The notes under the pieces are model-generated. The model saw only the letters and a list, made by a program, of their open reading frames with translations. It had not been told where the DNA came from and searched no databases. The position numbers and the translations under genes were made by a program. From Clostridium sp. (lineage in GTDB: Bacteria; Bacillota; Clostridia; Clostridiales; Clostridiaceae), in assembly GCF_022482905.1 (NCBI RefSeq), contig NZ_JAKVOI010000001.1, forward strand, positions 434,001-498,000: a stretch of 64,000 nucleotides of DNA. The letters are read 5' to 3'. Shown in pieces: positions 18,641 to 27,487 of the stretch. Position 1 is the stretch's first letter, and each line of letters starts with the position of its first letter.

Positions 18641-21592
18641 ATGATCGATAAACTTATTTCTATAATACAGGATGAGGATAAAAAAAATCCTTTCACTGAT
18701 GAACAGATTTCAAAAATGCTTGGAATATCGAGAGAAAAGGTTAATGAACTAAGACAGCAGTCAAATATACCAAGTTATTTAGAAAGGAGAGATGAAGTCT
18801 TATTAAAAGCCATAAATTCAATAGTATCTGTAGATAAAGACATCTCCTACAGAAAATTATGTGTGAAATTAAACAATCAGGGGTTTAAAATATCTACATT
18901 TGGATTAAATAAATATAGAGATTATATTGAAAATATAAAGGGTAATATGACAAATCACAACAAAAAAACAAAAAAATATATAAACAAAAAAGCAAACGGT
19001 TGTTTTAATAATATTATAGGTAATAATGGCAGCTTGAATCATGTAATAAAACTTGCAGAAGCAGCCGTTATGTATCCTAAAAACGGACTGCATACTTTAA
19101 TAGTTGGCAATACAGGGGTAGGTAAAAGTCAATTAGTTGAACAGATGAATTTTTTTGCTAGAAAGATCAGAAAAAAAGATATACCTTTTGTAGTGTTCAA
19201 TTGTGCCGATTATGGTGATAATCCACAATTGCTTGTATCACAGCTATTTGGATATAAAAAAGGAAGCTTTACAGGAGCAGATTCTGATAAAGAGGGACTC
19301 ATAGAGAAGGCAGATGGGGGTATGCTGTTTTTAGATGAAATACATAGATTGCCACCAAAAGGACAGGAAATACTTTTTAGAGTTATAGATAAGGGTGAAT
19401 TTAATAGACTAGGTGAGACAGATGTAATAAGAAAAGTAAATGTGATGATAATAGGAGCAACAACTGAAAATATAGAATCAAATTTGTTAAATACATTTAG
19501 GAGAAGAATTCCGGTTCTCGTAGAAATACCTAATTTAGAAGAAAGACCTGTAATCGAAAGGATGCAACTTATAAACAAATTTTTCAGACTTGAGGCTCAA
19601 AGAATAAATAAGGAGATGCTTGTATCCGGAGAAATTATAAGGAGTCTTCTATTTTATAGATGTCCGGGCAATATAGGACAATTGAAATCAGATATACAGG
19701 TTATATGTGCGAGATCGTTTCTAAATTTTATAGCTAATAACTATGATAAAGTAAATGTTTTGATAGATGATCTTCCATCACACATAAAAAAGCAGATATC
19801 ATATATATATGAGAAATCAATAGACTTCAATATGGTGAATATAAAAGATATGAATATCTGTGATGATGATAACATAATAGATGATGATGAAAATAGTATA
19901 TTTAAGTACAATATATATGATTTTATTGAAAAAAGAATAGAGGAACTTAAAAGTGATGGAAAATCCATGGAAGATGTTAGAAATATACTATCGGAAGATC
20001 TTGAAGAAAAGGTTGGGAATTATGCTAACGACATAGTCAATAGATATTCTGGTATGTCCAAGCAATTGCTGGAAGATATAGTTGGAAAGGAGACGATAGA
20101 CATAGTAGATGATATAAAAAAAGTGCTGCTGCCTGAAATGGAAAATTTTGACTCATCAATTTATAATGTATTGTGTCTTCATATAAGCTCTGCAATAGAA
20201 AGATTGAGAACGGGAAAAAATATAGTAAATCCCAGACTACATACCATAAAAGTAAAATATGGCAGGGAATTTAAAATGGCACTGAAGGTAATAAAAATGA
20301 TAAATATGAAATTAAAAATGAATTTCCCGGAGGATGAGGCTGGATTTATAGCCTTATATTTAAATAAATTTCTGAATAAAGAGGAAGGTACAAGTGAAAG
20401 TAAAGTTGGGGTTATTGTAGTTACACATGGAGAGGTATCAAAAGCTATGCTTGAAATTTCCAGGTCCATAATAGGAATAGAACATGGAGAAGCTATAACT
20501 ATGTCCCTTGATGAAAAGCCTGAGGATGTATATATTGAGGCAAGAAATATGGTAAAGAGAATAAATACAGGTAAGGGTGTATTGCTTTTGGTAGATATGG
20601 GTTCACTAATAACTTTTGGAGACATTATAACCAAAGAACTTGGAATACCAACAAGAATAATTTCACGAGTAGATACTTTAATGGTACTGGAGGCTCTTAG
20701 AAAATCGGTTCAGAGTACGGCTACTTTAGATTCGGTGTTTAATTCATTATTGGATCTGGAAAAAATACTTCCAAGAAGTTTTAGAAACAATAATGTTACA
20801 GATGTTAATATAAAAGAAAAAGTTATAATTACTACATGTGTTACCGGAATAGGAACTGCAATAAAAATAAAGGAAATGATATTACATAAGCTTAAAGAAA
20901 TAGGCTGTCAAGATTTAGAAATAATTCCTTTAGGACTTATTGAGGAAAATGGAAGCCTATTGGAGAAGATAAAAAATATAAGAGTAAGAAAAGAAGTTAT
21001 AGCAGTAGTAGGAACTGTAAATCCGGAAATTCCAGATATTTTTTTCGTATCACTTGAAGAGTTCTTAAAAGGTGAAAAAATGGAATTGTTTATTAATTTA
21101 ATCAACAATAAAAAAGCTCCCGCAAATTCAGAAATTCGGTTAAAAGATATGTTTCATGCAAGTATTGTGAGAGTTTTTCATTCTATGAGTTCGAAGGAAG
21201 AAATTATAAGTATAATGACGAGATTAATGGAAAAGGCAGGATTTGTATCACGTGATTTTTATGAAAATATACTTGACAGGGAGGATCTTGGAAGTTCATG
21301 TATAGGGGATGGTGTGGCGATACCGCATGGAAGTTATGATAAAAGTATAATTAACCCAGCAATAGGAGTGGCTATAATTAAAAATCCAATGGAATGGGAT
21401 GAAGAAAATAATGTAAGTGTTTTGTTCATATTGGCTTTGACTACTGCTCATAAAAAATTATTCTTGGAACTATATAAAGTAATAAAAAATAGTGATTTGA
21501 TAGTTAAAATAAGAGACATGGATGATAGAAAGTTAATCACCAACACAATATTAGAATATATAAAGCAAAATTATATTATACAGAGTATGTAA
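18641..21592 (+). CDS. LevR-type sigma-54-dependent PTS-regulated activator
   Basis: A 983-aa activator. Order: N-terminal helical DNA-binding region; AAA+ domain with VGNTGVGKS (about 155-163) and the sigma-54 contact loop GSFTGAD (about 208-214); a PRD; an EIIA-Man-like domain with phosphorylatable His in VVTHGE (about 596); a GatB-like IIB domain with TTCVTGIG (about 732); and a C-terminal EIIA-Fru/Mtl-like domain with AIPHGS (His about 897). PTS phosphorylation should tune its activity to sugar supply. A canonical sigma-54 promoter lies between it and the PTS genes, its likely target. Confidence 0.93.
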   Translation: MIDKLISIIQDEDKKNPFTDEQISKMLGISREKVNELRQQSNIPSYLERRDEVLLKAINSIVSVDKDISYRKLCVKLNNQGFKISTFGLNKYRDYIENIKGNMTNHNKKTKKYINKKANGCFNNIIGNNGSLNHVIKLAEAAVMYPKNGLHTLIVGNTGVGKSQLVEQMNFFARKIRKKDIPFVVFNCADYGDNPQLLVSQLFGYKKGSFTGADSDKEGLIEKADGGMLFLDEIHRLPPKGQEILFRVIDKGEFNRLGETDVIRKVNVMIIGATTENIESNLLNTFRRRIPVLVEIPNLEERPVIERMQLINKFFRLEAQRINKEMLVSGEIIRSLLFYRCPGNIGQLKSDIQVICARSFLNFIANNYDKVNVLIDDLPSHIKKQISYIYEKSIDFNMVNIKDMNICDDDNIIDDDENSIFKYNIYDFIEKRIEELKSDGKSMEDVRNILSEDLEEKVGNYANDIVNRYSGMSKQLLEDIVGKETIDIVDDIKKVLLPEMENFDSSIYNVLCLHISSAIERLRTGKNIVNPRLHTIKVKYGREFKMALKVIKMINMKLKMNFPEDEAGFIALYLNKFLNKEEGTSESKVGVIVVTHGEVSKAMLEISRSIIGIEHGEAITMSLDEKPEDVYIEARNMVKRINTGKGVLLLVDMGSLITFGDIITKELGIPTRIISRVDTLMVLEALRKSVQSTATLDSVFNSLLDLEKILPRSFRNNNVTDVNIKEKVIITTCVTGIGTAIKIKEMILHKLKEIGCQDLEIIPLGLIEENGSLLEKIKNIRVRKEVIAVVGTVNPEIPDIFFVSLEEFLKGEKMELFINLINNKKAPANSEIRLKDMFHASIVRVFHSMSSKEEIISIMTRLMEKAGFVSRDFYENILDREDLGSSCIGDGVAIPHGSYDKSIINPAIGVAIIKNPMEWDEENNVSVLFILALTTAHKKLFLELYKVIKNSDLIVKIRDMDDRKLITNTILEYIKQNYIIQSM

Positions 21593-21700
21593 CAGAATAT
21601 AGAAATTTAGTAGTATTAATTAAAATACATGAGTGCTATAGATAGTAATATTTCCTATGTAAACGTATTGAAATAGCGGCTTTGAGCTAGTCCGTATGGT

Positions 21701-21717
21701 TTGGCAAGCTAATTGCT
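21701..21717 (+). promoter_or_regulatory. Sigma-54 (-24/-12) promoter of the polyol PTS operon
   Basis: TTGGCAAGCTAATTGCT matches the TGGCAC-N5-TTGC consensus with GG (21703-21704) and GC (21715-21716) exactly 10 bp apart. It precedes the PTS IIA gene and follows the LevR-type activator gene. Confidence 0.9.
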
Positions 21718-21777
21718 TTATAAAATAATGAAAACGTTAATAAGACTTCGGGTAGCTTTGGAGAGGAGAATATAACC

Positions 21778-22254
21778 ATGATAGAAAATATAAAAGAATA
21801 TCTAAGAAAGGATTTAATAATAAATAAATTAGAAGCTAAAACCAATGAGAATGTATTTAAAGCAGCTTTTGATTTGTTGTATTCTAAGAATTTTGTAAAA
21901 GATTCATTTCTAAATGGATTAGTTAAAAGAGAAAAGGTATTTCCTACAGGACTTAGAGTTGGAAAGTACAATGTAGCTATACCACATACAGATGCGGTAC
22001 ATGTACTGAATCCTGCAATTGCAATGATAACCTTAAAAGATCCAGTTAAATTTAAGTGTATGGATGGAGACGGGGATGTAGATGTAAAAATTGTATTTAC
22101 TATGGCATTGAATAAACCACATAGTCAAATTCTGATGCTTCAGCAGTTAATGAATTTAATTCAAAACCAAAAAATGATGAAAAGTATACTCGAAAAAGAT
22201 GATGTAGACAGTATTTACAAAATATTGACAAATATGTCAATTAAAAATAATTAA
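21778..22254 (+). CDS. PTS IIA component, galactitol/fructose type
   Basis: A 158-aa cytoplasmic EIIA of the fructose/mannitol fold; the phospho-acceptor is His70 in AIPHTD. It receives phosphate from HPr and passes it to the IIB protein at 22327. GGAG lies upstream of ATG 21778. It is the first gene behind the sigma-54 promoter. Separate IIA, IIB and IIC genes are the galactitol-type arrangement. Confidence 0.92.
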   Translation: MIENIKEYLRKDLIINKLEAKTNENVFKAAFDLLYSKNFVKDSFLNGLVKREKVFPTGLRVGKYNVAIPHTDAVHVLNPAIAMITLKDPVKFKCMDGDGDVDVKIVFTMALNKPHSQILMLQQLMNLIQNQKMMKSILEKDDVDSIYKILTNMSIKNN

Positions 22255-22265
22255 AAGATATTTAA

Positions 22266-22288
22266 TTCTTGCAGAAATTTTGCAAGAA
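22266..22288 (+). repeat. Intercistronic hairpin between IIA and IIB
   Basis: TTCTTGCA (22266-22273) and TGCAAGAA (22281-22288) form an 8-bp stem with a 7-nt loop, extendable by flanking TTTAA/TTAAA. There is no T-tract, so RNA processing or stability is likelier than termination. Confidence 0.6.
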
Positions 22289-22326
22289 GTTTAAATAAAT
22301 ATATATTAAGAAAGGATATGAAAATT

Positions 22327-22620
22327 ATGTCAGGTGAAAAAGGAAAACTTGTTTTAGTTGCTTGTGGTACAGGTATAGCTACTTCAACGGTTGTTTGTGA
22401 GAGAGTTGAAAAGCTAATTAAGGATAATAAGCTAAACGCAAGAGTTATCCAGTGCAAGATAGCAGAAGTTGCAGGTTATGAAGACCAGGCAGATCTATTG
22501 GTCACTACTACCATAGTTCCTAGAAAATATAAGATGCCAGTAATAAAGGGAATGAATTATCTTACAAATATAAATACAGAAAAAATTGATAAACAAATTA
22601 TTGATATATTAGAAGCATAA
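22327..22620 (+). CDS. PTS IIB component, galactitol type
   Basis: A 97-aa EIIB with the phospho-cysteine in VACGTGIATS (Cys13), the P-loop-like site of GatB/lactose-type IIB proteins. The second ATG (22327) is preferred because AAAGGA is only 1 nt before the ATG at 22318. It lies between two intercistronic hairpins in the operon. Confidence 0.92.
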   Translation: MSGEKGKLVLVACGTGIATSTVVCERVEKLIKDNKLNARVIQCKIAEVAGYEDQADLLVTTTIVPRKYKMPVIKGMNYLTNINTEKIDKQIIDILEA

Positions 22621-22626
22621 AAAGCA

Positions 22627-22673
22627 CATAAGTTATCTTTTCTAACTTTCAGCTAAAACAGAGATAACTTATG
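22627..22673 (+). repeat. Intercistronic hairpin between IIB and IIC
   Basis: Perfect 12-bp arms CATAAGTTATCT (22627-22638) and complement (22662-22673) with a 23-nt loop and no T-tract. It may set different expression of the soluble and membrane PTS parts. Confidence 0.65.
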
Positions 22674-22767
22674 CGTAATATTGTTAACAAATTAATTATA
22701 GCATATTCAATGGATTAATAGTTTTAAATATAATGTTTTACAAAAAAAGGGAAAGAAGGGGATTAAT

Positions 22768-24036
22768 ATGTTAATATCTGCAGTGAAGTATATTATAAAC
22801 TTAGGGCCAACAGTTATGCTTCCTATAATACTTACTATAATAGGAATAATATTTGGACAAGGTATAAAGAAAGCGTTTAAATCCGGTATAACTATAGGAA
22901 TTGGCTTTGTTGGTATCAATCTGGTAATCGGTTTACTTACAGGTGCAGGAGGATTGGGAGAAGCAGCACAGAAAATGGTATCAAACTTCGGACTGCACCT
23001 GAGTATTATAGACGTAGGATGGCCGGCAGCAGCAGCAATAGCCTGGGCATCACCTATAGCGGCAATTATGATACCAATTGCCATGTTAGTCAATTTGGGA
23101 ATGCTGGTTACAAAGCTTACAAATGTATTGGATGTTGATATTTGGAATTATTGGCACTTCACAGCAGCAGGAGCTACGGTGTACGTTTTGACGGGCGGAA
23201 ATTGGATATTTGCCATTTTAGCGGCAATATTGTATGAAATAGCAGTTTTGAAAATTGCTGATAAAACTGCTCCAATGGTTCAAGATTTTTTTGGACTTGA
23301 AGGAGTTTCACTGCCGACAGGCTCCACTGCAGCATGTGGACTTATAGGTATTCCAATAGTTAAATTAGTTGCCAAGATACCTGGAATTACAAAATTACAT
23401 GCAGATCCTGAAAGCATTCAGAAGAAATTTGGTGTATTTGGTGAACCTATGATGCTTGGATTAGTATTAGGAATAATTATAGGTGCACTTGCAGGTTATG
23501 ATATTGGTGGAATATTTAAGATGGGTATTTCTATGGGTGCTGTTATGCTGCTTATGCCGCGTATGGTAAAAATACTTATGGAAGGTTTAATCCCATTGTC
23601 AGAGTCAGTTAAGAACTTTCTTCAGAAGAGAAATCTTGGAGAAGGAAGAGATATAACTATAGGGTTGGATGCGGCTGTTTCAGTTGGACATCCAGCAGTA
23701 ATGGCTACAGCACTGGTACTTGTTCCTATAACTATATTTTTAGCAGTTATTCTACCGGGAAATCAGGTTCTTCCATTTGGGGATCTTGCAACTATATGCT
23801 TCTATGTAGCGTTTATAGTAGGATCAGCTAAAGGCAATATAGTTCATTCTGTCATATCAGGAACCATAGTTATGGCATTTGTACTTCTTATGGCAACCAA
23901 TATTGCGCCATTCCATACGATGATGGCACAACAGGCACATTTTACCATGCCTAAAGGAACGTCCACTATTTCGAGTCTGGATCTTGGAGGAAACTTCCTC
24001 AATTGGATAGTAGTAAAGATATTTCAGTTAATATAG
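22768..24036 (+). CDS. PTS IIC membrane permease, galactitol type (EIIC-Gat)
   Basis: A 422-aa polytopic membrane protein (roughly ten or more hydrophobic segments) with the Gat-family features GPTVMLP near the N-terminus, GVSLPTGSTAACGLIGIP, and AVSVGHPAVMATALVLVPI. It carries out coupled transport and phosphorylation of a polyol. The exact substrate is not readable; the neighbouring dehydrogenases argue for a sugar alcohol. Confidence 0.92.
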   Translation: MLISAVKYIINLGPTVMLPIILTIIGIIFGQGIKKAFKSGITIGIGFVGINLVIGLLTGAGGLGEAAQKMVSNFGLHLSIIDVGWPAAAAIAWASPIAAIMIPIAMLVNLGMLVTKLTNVLDVDIWNYWHFTAAGATVYVLTGGNWIFAILAAILYEIAVLKIADKTAPMVQDFFGLEGVSLPTGSTAACGLIGIPIVKLVAKIPGITKLHADPESIQKKFGVFGEPMMLGLVLGIIIGALAGYDIGGIFKMGISMGAVMLLMPRMVKILMEGLIPLSESVKNFLQKRNLGEGRDITIGLDAAVSVGHPAVMATALVLVPITIFLAVILPGNQVLPFGDLATICFYVAFIVGSAKGNIVHSVISGTIVMAFVLLMATNIAPFHTMMAQQAHFTMPKGTSTISSLDLGGNFLNWIVVKIFQLI

Positions 24037-24063
24037 ATTTAATTTAAATATGGAGGTAATACT

Positions 24064-25110
24064 ATGAAAATTATAACAGTTATTGGATCAGGACAAATGG
24101 CATCTGCACTATCTTTCCCGGCAGTTGAGAATGGAAACAAGGTAAGATTGGTTGGCAGTCCATTGGATAGAGAGATAATAGATACATTAAGGGATACAGC
24201 ATTTCATTCTACATTAAAGCGTCAGTTGCCTGAAACAGGAATTGAATACTATCAAATTGATGATGTGAATAAGGCACTGGATGGAGCCGATGTTGTGATA
24301 TGCGGGGTTAGTAGCTTTGGAGTTGATTGGTTTGCAGAAAATATACTGCCTATTATACCTGAAGATATTCCCGTTCTTTCGATAACAAAAGGAATGATTG
24401 ACCAGAAAGATGGAAATTTGACTAGTTATCCACAATATTTTAAAAGCAGGCTTGTTTCCAATAAAAAGCTTTCCATTAATGCCATAGGTGGTCCATGTAC
24501 TAGCTATGAACTTGCCGATAAAGATCATTCTGCTGTTACATTTTGTGGGGAGAATATAGATACTCTTAGAATGCTTAAAGGATTGCTTGAAACTTCATAT
24601 TATCACATCAGTCTGTCTAGGGATGTTGCAGGTGTTGAGTGTGCAGTTGCACTTAAAAATGCTTATGCACTTGGAGTATCATTCGCCATTGGGTTAGCCG
24701 TTGGACGCGATGGTTCAGGAATAGAGCACTATAATTCACAGGCTGGACTTTTTGGACAGGGTGTAAAAGAAATGAAGCATCTTCTTAAGATAGTAGGTGG
24801 TGGAGAAGAAAACATTGTCTTATCTGCCGGTGACCTTTATGTAACTGTATTTGGTGGACGTACTCGTAAAATTGGAACTCTACTTGGACGGGGCTTTTCC
24901 ATGGAAGAAGCTATGAACCAATTACAGGGAGTAACTCTTGAATCAATAGTAATTGCCACCCGTACAGCACGTGCAGTTAGGAAGCTTGCAGAAAGAGGAG
25001 TTGTTAGGCTTAGTGATTTTCCATTGCTAATACACATTGACAATGTTATAAACCATGGTGCTGCAGCAGCTGATATCCCATGGGCAGATTTTGAAACGGA
25101 AACAGTATAG
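24064..25110 (+). CDS. GpsA-like NAD-dependent glycerol-3-phosphate dehydrogenase family protein
   Basis: A 348-aa two-domain dehydrogenase. The Rossmann start VIGSGQMASALSFPAVENG fits the GpsA family, with ADVVICGVSSFGV in the position of the usual NAD-site loop, SITKGM, and the catalytic lysine region GVECAVALKNAYALG. It differs from housekeeping GpsA in several loops and sits inside a PTS operon, so it may oxidise a polyol phosphate rather than make glycerol-3-phosphate for lipids. ATG 24064 follows GGAGG and it lies 27 bp after IIC. Confidence 0.82.
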   Translation: MKIITVIGSGQMASALSFPAVENGNKVRLVGSPLDREIIDTLRDTAFHSTLKRQLPETGIEYYQIDDVNKALDGADVVICGVSSFGVDWFAENILPIIPEDIPVLSITKGMIDQKDGNLTSYPQYFKSRLVSNKKLSINAIGGPCTSYELADKDHSAVTFCGENIDTLRMLKGLLETSYYHISLSRDVAGVECAVALKNAYALGVSFAIGLAVGRDGSGIEHYNSQAGLFGQGVKEMKHLLKIVGGGEENIVLSAGDLYVTVFGGRTRKIGTLLGRGFSMEEAMNQLQGVTLESIVIATRTARAVRKLAERGVVRLSDFPLLIHIDNVINHGAAAADIPWADFETETV

Positions 25111-25190
25111 TGTTAAGCATTTTTACAAGCAGGAGCAGAAATGCTCTTGCTGTTGCAGTGCAGATAGATAAAGCCGAAGGAGGGTAAGAA

Positions 25191-26549
25191 ATGAAGGATT
25201 TAGCAAGCTTTAGTGTAGAAGAAATGACCGGACTTGAGTACAAGTGTTCATGCGGCAGGACTCACAGGGTGGAAATAGATGATATAAAGGTGGGCAGTGG
25301 TGTCATAGATGAACTCCCAAATATAATAAAGGATTATGAAGGAAGAAGAATATTTATTGTAGAGGATGTCCATACCTTTGAAGTGGCAGGGAGAAAAGTT
25401 GAAAAGCTGTTAAAGGACAAATTTAAAGTAAGCAGGTATTTATTTGACAAGGAACACCTGATACCCGATGAGACAGCCCTTGGAAGGCTGCTCCTTGAAA
25501 TACCGAAGGATACGGAGCTTGTTGTTGCAGTAGGTTCAGGGGTTATCAACGATGTTTCAAGATTTTTGAGCTACAAGGTGGGGATACCCTATGTAATTGT
25601 TGGCACGGCACCCTCCATGGACGGATATGCTTCAGTAGTTTCGCCTCTCATATGCGACAGCGTGAAGGTTACCTATGATGCAGCATATCCAAGGGCCATA
25701 ATTGGGGACACAGATATAATGAAGGAGGCGCCCATGCAGATGCTCCAGGCGGGACTCGGAGATATTCTCGGCAAATACACTGCACTTGCAGACTGGCATA
25801 TTGCAAATGTATTAAATGGAGAATACCTCTGCAGTGAGGTGGAAAATCTGGTCATGACCTCTCTTAAAAAATGCGAGGAGGCTGCCTCCGGCCTGACAGG
25901 CAGGAAGGCTGAAACTGTGAAGAATATAACGGATGCACTGATTATGTCCGGAATTGCCATTGGTATGGTGGGTGCATCAAGGCCGGCCTCCGGCGGAGAA
26001 CATCAGCTTTCACACTGTTATGAAATGATTTTTATGAACAGGGGTGAAGAAGAAAAGTGGACTCACGGCAATACCGTAGGTGTGGGCGTTGGAATTGTGG
26101 CTTATGCATACAAATATGCAGCAGGAATTGACATCAATAAAGTACTTGAAAAAGGTGATTATCTGTATCTTGACAGAGACAAGTGGACGCAGAATATAAA
26201 AGATGTGTTCACAAGAAGTGCCGAAAACATCATTGAATTCAAACAGGACAGCATCAATTTTGAACCCGAAAAGAGAAAGGCTCAAATGGACAGGATACTT
26301 GAGAAATGGGAGGACATAAAAAAGATATGCAGTATCAACGTTCCGGAGCCGGAAAATATAATCGGAACCCTGAAAAAATGCGGTGCCGTATGGAATCCAC
26401 GGGATATAGGAATAGACAGGGAACTGTTTATAAAAAGTTTTGCTGCTGCAAAGGACATGCGCAAGAGATACGGAATCTTTCAACTCCTTGAAGATATAGG
26501 CAAACTGGATGAGGCAGCCGGCTATGTAGCAGATATTTATTACAATTGA
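25191..26549 (+). CDS. AraM-like sn-glycerol-1-phosphate dehydrogenase
   Basis: A 452-aa iron-containing-alcohol-dehydrogenase-fold enzyme. Seen: VVAVGSGVINDVSRFLS (nucleotide site), GTAPSMDGYASVVSPL, GLGDILGKYTALADW, and metal ligands in SGGEHQLSH and THGNTVG. These match glycerol-1-phosphate dehydrogenase/AraM, which reduces dihydroxyacetone phosphate to sn-glycerol-1-phosphate. An unusual N-terminal YKCSCGRTH motif is present. GGAGGG precedes ATG 25191. The next gene is an AraL-like phosphatase, as in the B. subtilis ara operon. Its DNA looks richer in G+C than the preceding PTS genes. Confidence 0.88.
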   Translation: MKDLASFSVEEMTGLEYKCSCGRTHRVEIDDIKVGSGVIDELPNIIKDYEGRRIFIVEDVHTFEVAGRKVEKLLKDKFKVSRYLFDKEHLIPDETALGRLLLEIPKDTELVVAVGSGVINDVSRFLSYKVGIPYVIVGTAPSMDGYASVVSPLICDSVKVTYDAAYPRAIIGDTDIMKEAPMQMLQAGLGDILGKYTALADWHIANVLNGEYLCSEVENLVMTSLKKCEEAASGLTGRKAETVKNITDALIMSGIAIGMVGASRPASGGEHQLSHCYEMIFMNRGEEEKWTHGNTVGVGVGIVAYAYKYAAGIDINKVLEKGDYLYLDRDKWTQNIKDVFTRSAENIIEFKQDSINFEPEKRKAQMDRILEKWEDIKKICSINVPEPENIIGTLKKCGAVWNPRDIGIDRELFIKSFAAAKDMRKRYGIFQLLEDIGKLDEAAGYVADIYYN

Positions 26550-26607
26550 ATTCTGTTTCAGAAACAGTCTGAATAAAAGGTTGTATTGAAAGGGGGAGAT
26601 AGTATAT

Positions 26608-27417
26608 ATGACAGACAGGACGCAAGATATTTTGAAAAGAGTAAAATGCTTTATCCTCGATCTTGATGGAACTGTTTATCTCGGAGACAAAATACTGGAG
26701 GGTTCCATGGAATTTCTTGAAGAACTGACGAAGGACAATATCAAGTTCAAGTTTTTCACAAATAATTCTTCTAAAAATTCACAATTTTATGTAAACAAAA
26801 TCAGGAAAATGGGGTATGAGCTAACGGACGACATGATGCTCACTTCAAATCAGGTAATAATAAATTATATAAAACAGAACATGGCGGACAGGAGGATATT
26901 TGTCCTTGGCAATGAATACCTGAAAGCCGATTTCAGGGAGGCAGGAATAAATCTTGCTGCAGATGATGCGGAGGTGGTTGTTGCGGGATTTGACACATCA
27001 CTTGTATATGAAAATATATCCAGGGCCTGTGAATTTATAAGAAATGGAGCCGTATTTCTTGGAGTGAATCCCGATTTCAACTGCCCTACTGAAAATGGTT
27101 TCATACCGGACTGCGGTTCCATATGTGCAATGATTACAGCCTCAACAAGAAGAGTTCCTGAATTTTTCGGAAAGCCCTCCCGCCATACCTTGAAATATAT
27201 TCTTGAAGACACAGGATTAAGGGAGGAGGAAATTGCCTTTGTAGGAGACAGGCTTTATACCGACATAGCCATTGGGAAGGGAAACAATTCTGTAACCATC
27301 CTCGTACTGTCGGGTGAAGCAAAGCTTCATGATCTGGATGATTCTGAAATACAGCCCACGCTTGTTTTTAATTCACTGGGTGATGTAAGAAATGTATTGA
27401 AACAAATTTATAAGTAA
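26608..27417 (+). CDS. HAD-IIA sugar-phosphate phosphatase (AraL/NagD-like)
   Basis: A 269-aa HAD phosphatase with DLDGTVYLG (nucleophile and acid Asp), FFTNNSS (motif II), the C2a cap, GKPSRHTL (motif III Lys) and GDRLYTDIAIG (motif IV). AraL/NagD proteins dephosphorylate small sugar phosphates. Placement right after an AraM-like gene suggests it removes phosphate from glycerol-1-phosphate or a related intermediate, or limits toxic phosphate build-up. ATG 26608 follows GGGGGAG. Confidence 0.88.
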   Translation: MTDRTQDILKRVKCFILDLDGTVYLGDKILEGSMEFLEELTKDNIKFKFFTNNSSKNSQFYVNKIRKMGYELTDDMMLTSNQVIINYIKQNMADRRIFVLGNEYLKADFREAGINLAADDAEVVVAGFDTSLVYENISRACEFIRNGAVFLGVNPDFNCPTENGFIPDCGSICAMITASTRRVPEFFGKPSRHTLKYILEDTGLREEEIAFVGDRLYTDIAIGKGNNSVTILVLSGEAKLHDLDDSEIQPTLVFNSLGDVRNVLKQIYK

Positions 27418-27487
27418 TTAGTAAGAAATGGAGATGATCAGGTAAATAAATATTTAAAAGGATGAAAGCTTATGGGGGGAATAAAGA

